A DNA stretch of 64,000 bases from Carboxylicivirga marina (GTDB lineage Bacteria; Bacteroidota; Bacteroidia; Bacteroidales; Marinilabiliaceae): positions 60,304 to 124,303 of the forward strand of contig NZ_JAENRR010000010.1 in assembly GCF_016612505.1 (NCBI RefSeq). The letters are read 5' to 3'. A program made the position numbers and the translations under genes. The notes under the pieces were generated by a model. It searched no databases. It saw only the letters and a list, made by a program, of their open reading frames with translations, and was not told where the DNA came from. Numbering within the stretch: the stretch's first letter is position 1; each line of letters begins with the position of its first letter. This document shows, one piece after another, positions 1-7,604 of this stretch.

Positions 1-1
1 C

Positions 2-1483
2 AATAAGTCATTATTAAATCTTGGATATGAGGGTGGTGAAGCTCACAATATTCAATTGCGTGTTGTTGCAGGTAATCACCTTGCATCAGAGCCAATTACA
101 ATGAATGTTACGACTTATTTCGATGCTGAACCATGGAGTGTTATTGGTAGTGCTGTTGGTGGTTGGGATACTGCTAACGATCAATATATGTCATATGATA
201 AGGCTAATGATGTGTATCATATTACACTGGATATGGTTCCTGGAGATTTCAAATTTCGTGCACCTAAGAAAGACGATGGTGGTGATCCCTGGAAATATAA
301 TTTAGGATTAGAAGGAGGAAGTATAATCATTGATAATGGTGAAAACATTGTTCTTAAGGATGGTGGTGATAATGTTAAATGTTCTGGAGGTAATTATACT
401 ATTACTTTGGATGTTACAAACAGTAAATTTACTATTGTACAAAATTCTGCTGGTGAATTTACGAACTGGACTGATGTTGTGCTTGATGCAGTTGGTTCTG
501 GAGTTAGTGGCGACCATCCGGATGCGATTGCAGACCCAAGTGGATGGGGTTGGGGAAATGTACTCCTTCCTGATAACGAAGGTAAACCTTCAGCAGATGG
601 TTCAACTTATACATGGACATGGACTGGTATTATTCTTGAGGCTAATGAAGGCTTTAAGCTTAGAACACAAAATGGAGAAGCCTCTCCGGTGAACGGCATG
701 AGTTTTGATGTTGGATTTGGAGCTGTGGATACAGATAATAGTTCTGATAAAGTTGCTGACAATGGAGGGAATATAACTGTAACAGAAAAAGGAGAATATT
801 TAATTACTCTTGTTATTGATGCAGCAACTGGAGATGCAAAAGCAGTGACTATCAAAGAGTATGTGAAGTTTCCTAATGAATTATATTTTGTAGGGACAAA
901 CAACGGTTGGGATAATGCTGCACCGCATTACATTGGAATTAGCAATGCTGATGAAGGGAAGTATCTAGGTTTCCTTACTCTTGCAGATGATTCAGAAGTG
1001 AAAATATTAACAAACCCTGGTTCATGGGATGGATATGGAGCTGGCGCTAATGCTGGAGAATTGGCTGCTGGTGGCGGTAATATTGTGATGCTTAATCAAC
1101 CAGGTTATGATGGTGCAGGCCAATATATCGTTAAATTTGACATCAACTTATTAACAATTGAACTCGTAAAAATAACAAGCGTAGCAATCGTTGGAGATGG
1201 TGCAAATCCGGGATGGCCAGATGATGGAGCCGGTACTAACCAGGGAGTTGAATTAACCTATGATGAGACGAATAAGAAGTTTACAGGTACAGTTGGTTTT
1301 AATGCTACAGGTGAATGGAAATTCCGATTCAATAATTCATGGGATTACAATCTTGGAAATAATGACAAAGATTTAACTAAATTAACTCCGGGCGGAGGTA
1401 ATTTTGATACTCCAGGAGCAGGAGATAAAACAGTTAGCTTATTCCTTGAATCTACAGCGCAATATAACGCCACTGTCGAGTAA
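2..1483 (+). CDS. SusE/SusF-like outer-membrane starch-binding protein (5' end missing)
   Basis: The reading frame is open to the left edge of the window, so the start, signal peptide and lipobox lie outside; 493 residues are visible. The protein is built of repeated, Gly/Asp/Asn/Trp-rich beta modules of about 110-130 residues, each with motifs such as GxWD or GSWDGY followed by FKFRAP, KFRFNN or FKLRTQ and ending in a beta-hairpin (YTITLDVTN, YLITLVIDA, YIVKFDINL). This module pattern is typical of SusE/SusF-type starch-binding lipoproteins, which hold glycans on the cell surface beside a SusC/SusD pair. A GH13 amylase 63 bp downstream supports a starch role. A hairpin terminator follows at once. 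The family call rests on module pattern and context; the substrate is inferred. Confidence 0.75.
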   Translation, partial: NKSLLNLGYEGGEAHNIQLRVVAGNHLASEPITMNVTTYFDAEPWSVIGSAVGGWDTANDQYMSYDKANDVYHITLDMVPGDFKFRAPKKDDGGDPWKYNLGLEGGSIIIDNGENIVLKDGGDNVKCSGGNYTITLDVTNSKFTIVQNSAGEFTNWTDVVLDAVGSGVSGDHPDAIADPSGWGWGNVLLPDNEGKPSADGSTYTWTWTGIILEANEGFKLRTQNGEASPVNGMSFDVGFGAVDTDNSSDKVADNGGNITVTEKGEYLITLVIDAATGDAKAVTIKEYVKFPNELYFVGTNNGWDNAAPHYIGISNADEGKYLGFLTLADDSEVKILTNPGSWDGYGAGANAGELAAGGGNIVMLNQPGYDGAGQYIVKFDINLLTIELVKITSVAIVGDGANPGWPDDGAGTNQGVELTYDETNKKFTGTVGFNATGEWKFRFNNSWDYNLGNNDKDLTKLTPGGGNFDTPGAGDKTVSLFLESTAQYNATVE

Positions 1484-1503
1484 CATAAATTAGTATAGAT
1501 GAT

Positions 1504-1535
1504 AAAAAAGCCGCCCCTTGTGGCGGCTTTTTTTA
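1504..1535 (+). terminator. Rho-independent terminator after the SusE/F-like gene
   Basis: GCCGCC and GGCGGC arms around a short CCTTGT loop, followed by seven T residues. It lies upstream of the amylase ATG at 1547, which argues against any upstream start for that gene and suggests the amylase can be transcribed separately. Confidence 0.9.
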
Positions 1536-1546
1536 AATTAATACCT

Positions 1547-4342
1547 ATGAGCAATAACTACATAAAGTTTTTAAAGAGGATAAGGTGTGTATTGGTCACC
1601 TTTTTTGTGTTTGGGGCAGCTAATGCTCAGGTAGTGACCTCCGATCCCGCTATACCTATTGAATCCAATCGTGTGACAATTACCTTTTATGCAGATAAAG
1701 GTAATGAGGGCTTGAAGGATTACACCGGGGATGTATATGCTCATACGGGCGTTATTACCGATAAAAGCTCCGGAGGTAGTGATTGGAAATATGCACCAAC
1801 TTGGGGTGATAATGATGCCAAATACAAGATGACTCGCACGGCTACAAACACATATACTTTAGAAATTACACCCAATATACGTGATTATTATGGTGTAGCT
1901 GCGGGTGAAGTAATTGAACAAATGGCCTTCGTTTTTCGAAGTCACGATAATTCTAAAGAAGGAAAGGATACAGGTAATAAAGATATTTTTGTAGATGTAT
2001 CAGCAGAAGAACTGTCAGTTAGCATTGTAAAACCAATCAACAATAGTATACATGAGAGAGGTTCAACAGTACAGCTGCAGGTTGATGCATTACTGAATGA
2101 TAAGCTTGAGGTTAAAATTAATGGGGATCCAGTAGTAAATGATGCAATTAGCACTTTTACTTATGATATTACCAATGTGCAGCTCGATGAATATGTCATA
2201 GAAGCTATTGCTACTGGTGGTTCAGATGTGGTAAATGTTTTCAGTACTTTTTTTGTAAAAGGAGATGTGGTGACTGAGCCAATGCCCGACGGATTACGCC
2301 GAGGTGTGAATGTTATTGACGAATCTACTGCAACCGTAGTTCTTTTTGCGCCAAACAAAGAGTATGTTTATTTAGTTGGTGATTTTAATGATTGGGCACC
2401 ATCAAATGCTGCCATGATGAAGAAGGATGAAGATTTTTTCTGGTTAAGCATTGATAATCTGGATGCCAATGAAGAATATGCTTACCAGTTTTGGATTGAT
2501 GGCGATGTTAAAGTCGCTGATCCATATGCTACTAAGGTGCTTGATCCCTGGAACGACAAATACATACCTGAAAGCATATATCCGAATTTAAAAGATTATC
2601 CTGACGGGCAAGATGAGATTGTGAGCGTGTTCACAACGGCCGATCAAACCTTTAACTGGGAAGTACCTGGCTTTGTAGCTCCAGAACCAGATAAACTTAT
2701 TGTTTATGAAGTCCTGATTCGTGATTTTACCGATAATCAGGATATTAAAACCATCACCGATACCTTGTCTTATCTGAAACGACTTGGAGTAAATGCCATT
2801 GAACTGATGCCTTTTAATGAGTTTGAAGGTAACGATAGCTGGGGCTATAATCCATCATTTTATTTTGCCACCGATAAGGCTTATGGAACGGTTGAGGATT
2901 ACAAAATATTTATTGATGAGTGCCACAAGGAAGGTATTGCAGTGATTATGGACATGGTATTGAATCATTCGTATGGGCAATCGCCATTTGCGCGAATGTA
3001 TCTGGGTGAAGATGGTAAGCCATTAAACAATCCATGGTATAATACAGACCATAATATGGCAGAGCCGGCTGCTCAATGGGGGTACGACTTTAATCATGAA
3101 AGTATTCATACACAAGAACTGATTGACAGTATTTGTTCTTATTGGATGAGTGAATATAAAATCGATGGTTTCCGATTCGATTTCACAAAAGGTTTTACCA
3201 ATACGCCATATCCGGTTGGGGATTGGGCAAGTAAATATGATGCTGACCGTATTGCTATTTTGAAAAGGATGGCCAGTGCAATTTGGTACAGAAAAGATGA
3301 TGCTTTGGTCATTTTTGAGCATTTATCTGAAAACAGTGAAGAAAAGGAGTTGTCCAATCATGGTAATGGTATTTTATTCTGGGGTAATGCCAATCATGAC
3401 TATAATGAAGCAACCATGGGATATCCTTCGAATCTTAGGTGGGTATCGTATGAAGAACGTGGTTGGGACGTACCTGGCATCATTAATTATATGGAGAGTC
3501 ATGATGAGGAGCGCCTGATGTATAAAAACCTTCAGTATGGCAATTCGGAAGGTGACTATTTTGTTCGGGATTTAAAAACGGCATTACGCAGATGTGAAGC
3601 AGCAGCAGCATTTTTCATTCCTGTTCCGGGTCCTAAAATGATATGGCAATTTGGTGAGTTAGGCTTTGACTTAAGTATTAATCGTTGCACCGATGGAAGT
3701 GTGAGTGATGATTGTCGCTTATCACCAAAACCTGCCAAGTGGGAGTATGTGGATGATGAAGATCGAATGCGTTTATTCTCCGTTTATCAATGGCTAAATG
3801 AGTTAAAAACAAATGAACCAGTTTTTGCCACTGATGATTTCACCCTGAATGTTGCTAATGCCACCAAACGTATTGAGTTAAATATGAGTGGCAGTGATGT
3901 GCGCATTATAGGTAACTTTGGCGTTGAGGCTGCCTCAATAACACCTAACTTTAGTACTAAAGGTAAGTGGTACAATATTTTCGTTAAAGACAGTCTGCAA
4001 GTCAATGATACACAAATGGAGGTTATGTTGCAACCGGGCGAATATGTGATATACAGCCAAAAGAAATTAAGTGGTTTTGATACGCATACTTCTTCAAAGG
4101 ATGACTTAATTGAAAAGCAACTTGTTGTATCTCCCAATCCATTTAGTTCAGAGGTGTCCATTTCTTTTGACGGACAAGGACACAGATATGAGCTATATAA
4201 TGTAACAGGAGCAAGAGTGAAAAGCGGACAGCTTAATCAACAACGATTAACTTTTAATTGGAGTGATTTGCCATCGGGGCATTACATCATTCGATTAGAA
4301 GTCGATAATGAAGTCTTGATAAAGAAATTACTTAAACGATAA
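1547..4342 (+). CDS. Secreted GH13 alpha-amylase family enzyme with CBM48 and T9SS tail
   Basis: A 931-residue secreted glucan hydrolase. After a signal peptide ending in ANAQ comes an N-terminal beta module (about 30-150) resembling starch-binding domains, then a CBM48-like domain (about 255-345, VYLVGDFNDWAP). The GH13 barrel follows: region I DMVLNH (469-474), region II GFRFDFTKG with nucleophile Asp545, region III IFEHL with acid/base Glu591, and region IV ESHDE with the transition-state Asp near 653. The last 80 residues form a type A T9SS sorting domain (VVSPNPF, then ELYNVTGARV, then LPSGHYIIRL, ending in KKLLKR), so export by T9SS and surface attachment or release are expected. The ATG at 1547 is chosen because an in-frame codon at 1499 would put the terminator inside the gene and hide the signal peptide. 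Exact specificity (amylase, neopullulanase or pullulanase-like) cannot be fixed from sequence alone. Confidence 0.92.
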   Translation: MSNNYIKFLKRIRCVLVTFFVFGAANAQVVTSDPAIPIESNRVTITFYADKGNEGLKDYTGDVYAHTGVITDKSSGGSDWKYAPTWGDNDAKYKMTRTATNTYTLEITPNIRDYYGVAAGEVIEQMAFVFRSHDNSKEGKDTGNKDIFVDVSAEELSVSIVKPINNSIHERGSTVQLQVDALLNDKLEVKINGDPVVNDAISTFTYDITNVQLDEYVIEAIATGGSDVVNVFSTFFVKGDVVTEPMPDGLRRGVNVIDESTATVVLFAPNKEYVYLVGDFNDWAPSNAAMMKKDEDFFWLSIDNLDANEEYAYQFWIDGDVKVADPYATKVLDPWNDKYIPESIYPNLKDYPDGQDEIVSVFTTADQTFNWEVPGFVAPEPDKLIVYEVLIRDFTDNQDIKTITDTLSYLKRLGVNAIELMPFNEFEGNDSWGYNPSFYFATDKAYGTVEDYKIFIDECHKEGIAVIMDMVLNHSYGQSPFARMYLGEDGKPLNNPWYNTDHNMAEPAAQWGYDFNHESIHTQELIDSICSYWMSEYKIDGFRFDFTKGFTNTPYPVGDWASKYDADRIAILKRMASAIWYRKDDALVIFEHLSENSEEKELSNHGNGILFWGNANHDYNEATMGYPSNLRWVSYEERGWDVPGIINYMESHDEERLMYKNLQYGNSEGDYFVRDLKTALRRCEAAAAFFIPVPGPKMIWQFGELGFDLSINRCTDGSVSDDCRLSPKPAKWEYVDDEDRMRLFSVYQWLNELKTNEPVFATDDFTLNVANATKRIELNMSGSDVRIIGNFGVEAASITPNFSTKGKWYNIFVKDSLQVNDTQMEVMLQPGEYVIYSQKKLSGFDTHTSSKDDLIEKQLVVSPNPFSSEVSISFDGQGHRYELYNVTGARVKSGQLNQQRLTFNWSDLPSGHYIIRLEVDNEVLIKKLLKR

Positions 4343-4350
4343 CAAACAGG

Positions 4351-4387
4351 GGCCTTAGGATTTTAAAATCTTAAGGCCTTTTTTTAG
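4351..4387 (+). terminator. Rho-independent terminator after the amylase gene
   Basis: A long AT-rich hairpin with GGCCTTA and TAAGGCC outer arms and a GATTTTAAAATC centre, followed by a run of seven T residues. Confidence 0.85.
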
Positions 4388-4472
4388 GTATGTGGAGCAA
4401 CTGTTCATTGAATAATTATTGGGTCATGTCGATATGAAATTTAACACCTCTAATCGCTCATCTCTCGTTTGT

Positions 4473-5183
4473 TTACTTCCCTTCGGCTTTTAATAAGGTT
4501 TTTAGGGTGTATAAGAATATCCTGAAATCAAGGCGCAAAGAGTATTTTCGCATGTAAAACAATTCTAGTTTAAGGCGTTGAAGCATCTCTGTTTTATTCT
4601 CAGCATAGCCAAACAAGACTTGCCCTAACGAAGAGATGCCAGGTTTTACCTTAAGTAGCTCAATGAATGCCGGCTCTTCCTTAATCAGTTGCTCAATGTA
4701 GAACTGTCGCTCAGGGCGTGGCCCAATAACGGCCATTTCACCTTTAATAACGTTTAGAAACTGAGGAAACTCGTCAATACGCCATTTGCGTAAGAAGCGA
4801 CCAAATGGAGTAACTCTTACATCATCTGATGAGGATAATGCGGGGCCATTCTTCTCAGCATCCACATACATGGTTCTGAATTTTAGAATTTGAAATGGCT
4901 TACCATTTATGCCAATGCGCTCTTGCTTATATATAGCAGGGCCATCTGATTCCGTTTTAATTTTCCAATAAATTAGTGGTATTAATGGCGTGATGCACAC
5001 GATTCCTGTAAGTGATATTAATATGTCACTTGTTCTTTTTATAGCTGATTTTGTTCTGGACCATACGGGCACTGAAATGATATGCGTGCTTTTATGCTCT
5101 TTAATAGCGCGCTCTAATTCATGTTCAAAAACGTATGTATAGCCAGGTGCTATTTGCATCAGTGTTTCCCTTTCTTTCAACAT
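4473..5183 (-). CDS. Bacterial sugar transferase (polyprenyl-phosphate sugar-1-phosphate transferase, short form)
   Basis: A 236-residue protein of the bacterial sugar transferase family (WcaJ/PglC type), which loads the first sugar phosphate onto undecaprenyl phosphate for exopolysaccharide or glycan synthesis. One hydrophobic segment (about 55-75) precedes the cytoplasmic catalytic domain, with family motifs KQERIGINGKPFQILKFRTM, WRIDEFPQFLNVIKGEM and IGPRPER. Length matches the single-helix re-entrant PglC-like form; the multi-spanning N-terminal half of WcaJ is absent. The roughly 45 residues before the helix are not part of the core domain. No other polysaccharide genes are adjacent, so it is an orphan initiating enzyme and its pathway cannot be read from context. 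Confidence 0.88.
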   Translation of the reverse strand: MLKERETLMQIAPGYTYVFEHELERAIKEHKSTHIISVPVWSRTKSAIKRTSDILISLTGIVCITPLIPLIYWKIKTESDGPAIYKQERIGINGKPFQILKFRTMYVDAEKNGPALSSSDDVRVTPFGRFLRKWRIDEFPQFLNVIKGEMAVIGPRPERQFYIEQLIKEEPAFIELLKVKPGISSLGQVLFGYAENKTEMLQRLKLELFYMRKYSLRLDFRIFLYTLKTLLKAEGK

Positions 5184-5308
5184 TTCCCAAAATACATCTG
5201 TACAATCAAAAACGATATTGGTTTTAAATTATTACATGCATCTGAAATATTTTACCTCAGTTAATGTCTAGTTGTTTCATTATTAGGCAGAAAAAATGTA
5301 AAAAAATC

Positions 5309-5584
5309 TTAATAACCCGAGTTCGACGTAAAATTTTGAACTCAGAACGCTTACAAATAGTAAGGTTCAAATGTATATTGGCGAAAGAATAGCGGGCTAT
5401 TTTGAGACCATTACATGAAGAAGACTGCTGTTTGTAAGTGAAATATGATTGCTTTGAATAAAAAACAGATTTACATCGTCAAATTTCATCGCCATAGTTC
5501 ACTATGCCTTATGAATTATTCCTTGTAAATCAGCTTTTTATTTCAATCTGAGTTTTAAAATTTAAATCGAACTCGGGTTAATAA
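5309..5584. mobile_element. MITE-like non-autonomous element with inverted ends and 7-bp direct repeats
   Basis: A 262-bp element (5316-5577) begins CCCGAGTTCGA and ends TCGAACTCGGG. The inverted ends extend imperfectly for about 37 bp (to ..TGAACTCAGA on the left and TCTGAGTTTT.. on the right). It is flanked by the direct repeat TTAATAA at 5309-5315 and 5578-5584, consistent with a target-site duplication. A second inverted repeat lies inside (AACAGATTTACA near 5465 and TGTAAATCAGC near 5524). No transposase ORF is present. It separates the divergent sugar transferase and pcm genes and fills most of that gap. The ends do not let me name a parent insertion-sequence family. Confidence 0.75.
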
Positions 5585-5645
5585 GCTCCATGTGAATATG
5601 CCGATACATACTTTTACTATGCACTAAAAAATTAGAATAAAACAT

Positions 5646-5653
5646 TATTTTTG
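5646..5653 (+). promoter_or_regulatory. Putative -7 box (TATTTTTG) of pcm
   Basis: TATTTTTG fits the Bacteroidota -7 consensus TAnnTTTG and lies only 4 bp before the pcm ATG. Transcription would start at or next to the start codon, so the mRNA would be leaderless or nearly so. Single-site evidence only; no clear -33 box. Confidence 0.4.
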
Positions 5654-5657
5654 CGCC

Positions 5658-6308
5658 ATGCAGCAGATAGATTCATACAGACATAAGGGATTAAGAAGCC
5701 GATTGGTGCAGGAATTAGTGCAGAAAAAGATTGTGGACAAATCTGTTCTAACAGCTATTGGTAATGTGCCGCGTCATTTGTTTCTTGAAAGTAGTTTTAT
5801 AAAATTCGCCTATCAGGACAAAGCTTTTCCAATAGGAGCAGGTCAAACCATTTCGCAACCCTATACAGTGGCATTGCAATCTCAATTACTCGAGGTAAAA
5901 CCTGGTGAAAAAGTATTAGAAGTCGGCACCGGTTCAGGTTATCAGGCAGCCGTATTAATTGAAATGGGTGTCAAACTTTTTTCCATCGAACGCCAATCTG
6001 AACTTTATCAGCGTTCTACTCGTTTGTTGAGAGAACTGGGGTATCAAGGCCGTTTCTTTTTAGGCGACGGCTATGAGGGGCTCCCGGCTCAAGCGCCCTT
6101 TGATAAAATAATTATTACGGCCGGAGCTCCTGTCATCCCTCGTGCTCTGTTAACGCAGCTAAAAGTGGGTGGTATCATGATAATACCATTAGGTGATCAG
6201 GAACAAGTGCTAATGCGTATCGTTAGAATTAACGAGGATGAGTTTGAGCAGGAAGAAATTGAAGCATGTGCTTTTGTACCAATGCTTAATGGCGTTGTTA
6301 ATAAATAA
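5658..6308 (+). CDS. pcm: Protein-L-isoaspartate O-methyltransferase
   Basis: A 216-residue cytoplasmic repair enzyme that methylates L-isoaspartyl residues of damaged proteins using SAM. The diagnostic region GAGQTISQPYTVA (60-72) and the SAM-binding loop VLEVGTGSGYQAA (86-98) are intact, followed by the family motif FFLGDGYEGLP and the strand DKIIITAGAPVIPRALL. Length and the KGLRSRLVQEL N-terminus match the family, which supports the ATG at 5658. It stands alone on the plus strand beside the MITE-like element. Confidence 0.95.
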   Translation: MQQIDSYRHKGLRSRLVQELVQKKIVDKSVLTAIGNVPRHLFLESSFIKFAYQDKAFPIGAGQTISQPYTVALQSQLLEVKPGEKVLEVGTGSGYQAAVLIEMGVKLFSIERQSELYQRSTRLLRELGYQGRFFLGDGYEGLPAQAPFDKIIITAGAPVIPRALLTQLKVGGIMIIPLGDQEQVLMRIVRINEDEFEQEEIEACAFVPMLNGVVNK

Positions 6309-6363
6309 TATTGAAACAAGCTAATGGCTAATAGCTGATAAAAAATGTTGTATAACGAATAAA

Positions 6364-6470
6364 GTTTCCCCCATCGCCTTCAAGGTACTTCCCCTAAGGG
6401 AAGATTATTAATGCTTATTAAATTCTCCCCTTGGGGAGATACCCAAAGGGAGAGGGGGGATAAATTCATA
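6364..6470. repeat. Dispersed intergenic palindromic repeat, copy R1
   Basis: A CCCCCATCGCC block, then CTTCCCCTAAGGGAAG, then TCTCCCCTTGGGGAGA, then a GGGAGAGGGGGGATAAAT end. The same arrangement recurs at 31939-32038, and more diverged relatives lie at 24728-24893 and 62320-62455. The units are self-complementary and sit between genes. Confidence 0.8.
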
Positions 6471-6509
6471 AATCAAACATTATCATTTTAGATCTTAAAC
6501 TATATACCC

Positions 6510-7148
6510 ATGAAAATTGACATAATTCCAATAAACCCATGGCAAGAAAATACATACATCTTGTCAGACGAAACGAAAGAATGTGTTATTGTCGATCCGG
6601 GCTGCCTATCTCCTGAGGAGCGAGAGTCTGTTGCTCAATTTATAGAAGACAAAGGGTATAAACCAGTGCGTTTATTGCAAACACATATGCACCTCGACCA
6701 TGTTTTTGGTAGTAAATTTATTGCCGATAAGTATAATCTTAAGCTAGAAGCTCATAAAGATGATGAGTTTTGGGGAGAGCAAACAGTTGAGTATGCAGCT
6801 AACTTTGGAATGCAAGTAGATTCGAACCCTCCTGCCATTGGTAATTACCTTAACGAAGGCGATACGATTAGCTTTGGAAGTTCAACTTTAGAAGTCATTC
6901 ATGTGCCGGGGCACTCACCTGGTGGTGTTGTGTTCTACAGTAAGGAAGATAAAATAGCGATTGTGGGTGATGTATTATTTCGCGAAAGTATTGGTCGAGC
7001 CGATTTGCCAGGTGGTGATTTTGATACTTTGGTTTCAAATATTAAAGAAAAACTTTTGGTGCTGGATGATGAGGTAAGCATTTATCCAGGTCATGGTCCT
7101 GCATCTACTATTGGTCATGAACGAACAAATAATCCTTTTTTAAGTTAG
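6510..7148 (+). CDS. MBL-fold metallo-hydrolase (glyoxalase II-like)
   Basis: A 212-residue metallo-beta-lactamase-fold hydrolase. The metal-binding signature THMHLDH (58-64) supplies His59, His61, Asp63 and His64. Further ligands are expected in HVPGHSPGG (His near 134), VGDVLF (the bridging Asp near 153) and YPGHGPAS (His near 194). This layout is typical of short glyoxalase II-like hydrolases acting on thioesters such as hydroxyacylglutathione, but Bacteroidota members often lack a proven glutathione substrate, so I do not assign gloB. No signal peptide, so cytoplasmic. It is monocistronic, with a terminator right after the stop codon. Confidence 0.9.
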   Translation: MKIDIIPINPWQENTYILSDETKECVIVDPGCLSPEERESVAQFIEDKGYKPVRLLQTHMHLDHVFGSKFIADKYNLKLEAHKDDEFWGEQTVEYAANFGMQVDSNPPAIGNYLNEGDTISFGSSTLEVIHVPGHSPGGVVFYSKEDKIAIVGDVLFRESIGRADLPGGDFDTLVSNIKEKLLVLDDEVSIYPGHGPASTIGHERTNNPFLS

Positions 7149-7152
7149 GTAT

Positions 7153-7184
7153 AAAACTCTTTCACAATGTGAAGGAGTTTTTGT
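7153..7184 (+). terminator. Rho-independent terminator after the MBL hydrolase
   Basis: AAACTC-T-TTCACA and TGTGAA-G-GAGTTT arms around one or two loop bases, followed by T residues. Confidence 0.75.
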
Positions 7185-7193
7185 TATTAGAAC

Positions 7194-7485
7194 AATAGAG
7201 TCCTAAATGATTTTACTCAATGCTCCGAACTGTTTGTTGAGACCCGGCCTCAGCCAATTAACCAAAAAACAAGTTTGAATTGACGCTTAAAATTGATTTC
7301 TGTTTGAGTCTTTTGGAGGTACGTAAAAAGGCGAGTTTAATCAATTTCAGTCAATCAAATGTAGTTTTTTGAGTGAAGAGGGTGTAGCCTTGATCTTTTT
7401 TCCTTAGTTTTTGTGTTCAAGAACAAAAAGTAAGTCCGGTTTGGGCGGATAGCTTAAGTGATGAAATTAATTAGGGCAACATTGT
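7194..7485. repeat. 292-bp dispersed repeat, copy D1
   Basis: Matches 24891-25183 almost end to end with roughly 80 percent identity by eye. Shared blocks include GTCCTAAATGATTTTA, AACCAAAAAACAAGTTTGA, GGTGTAGCCTTGAT and GATGAAATTAATTAGG. Each copy has internal inverted repeats (CTTGATC..TTTTTCC..AAGAACAAAAAG) and no convincing ORF. It fills most of the gap before gcvP; the remaining 120 bp hold the gcvP leader. Confidence 0.85.
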
Positions 7486-7604
7486 TAATTGATAATTATT
7501 TTCTAATAACCAAGCAAATATCATTGTCTTTTTAAGATTTTATTTATCAATTTGAAGTCGTAAAGAACACAAAAAATAATCGATAACATAAATTTCATAA
7601 GCAT

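Noticed and set aside
1499..1546. Upstream extension of the amylase ORF
   Set aside because: It would run through the terminator hairpin of the preceding gene and displace the signal peptide; 1547 is the better start.
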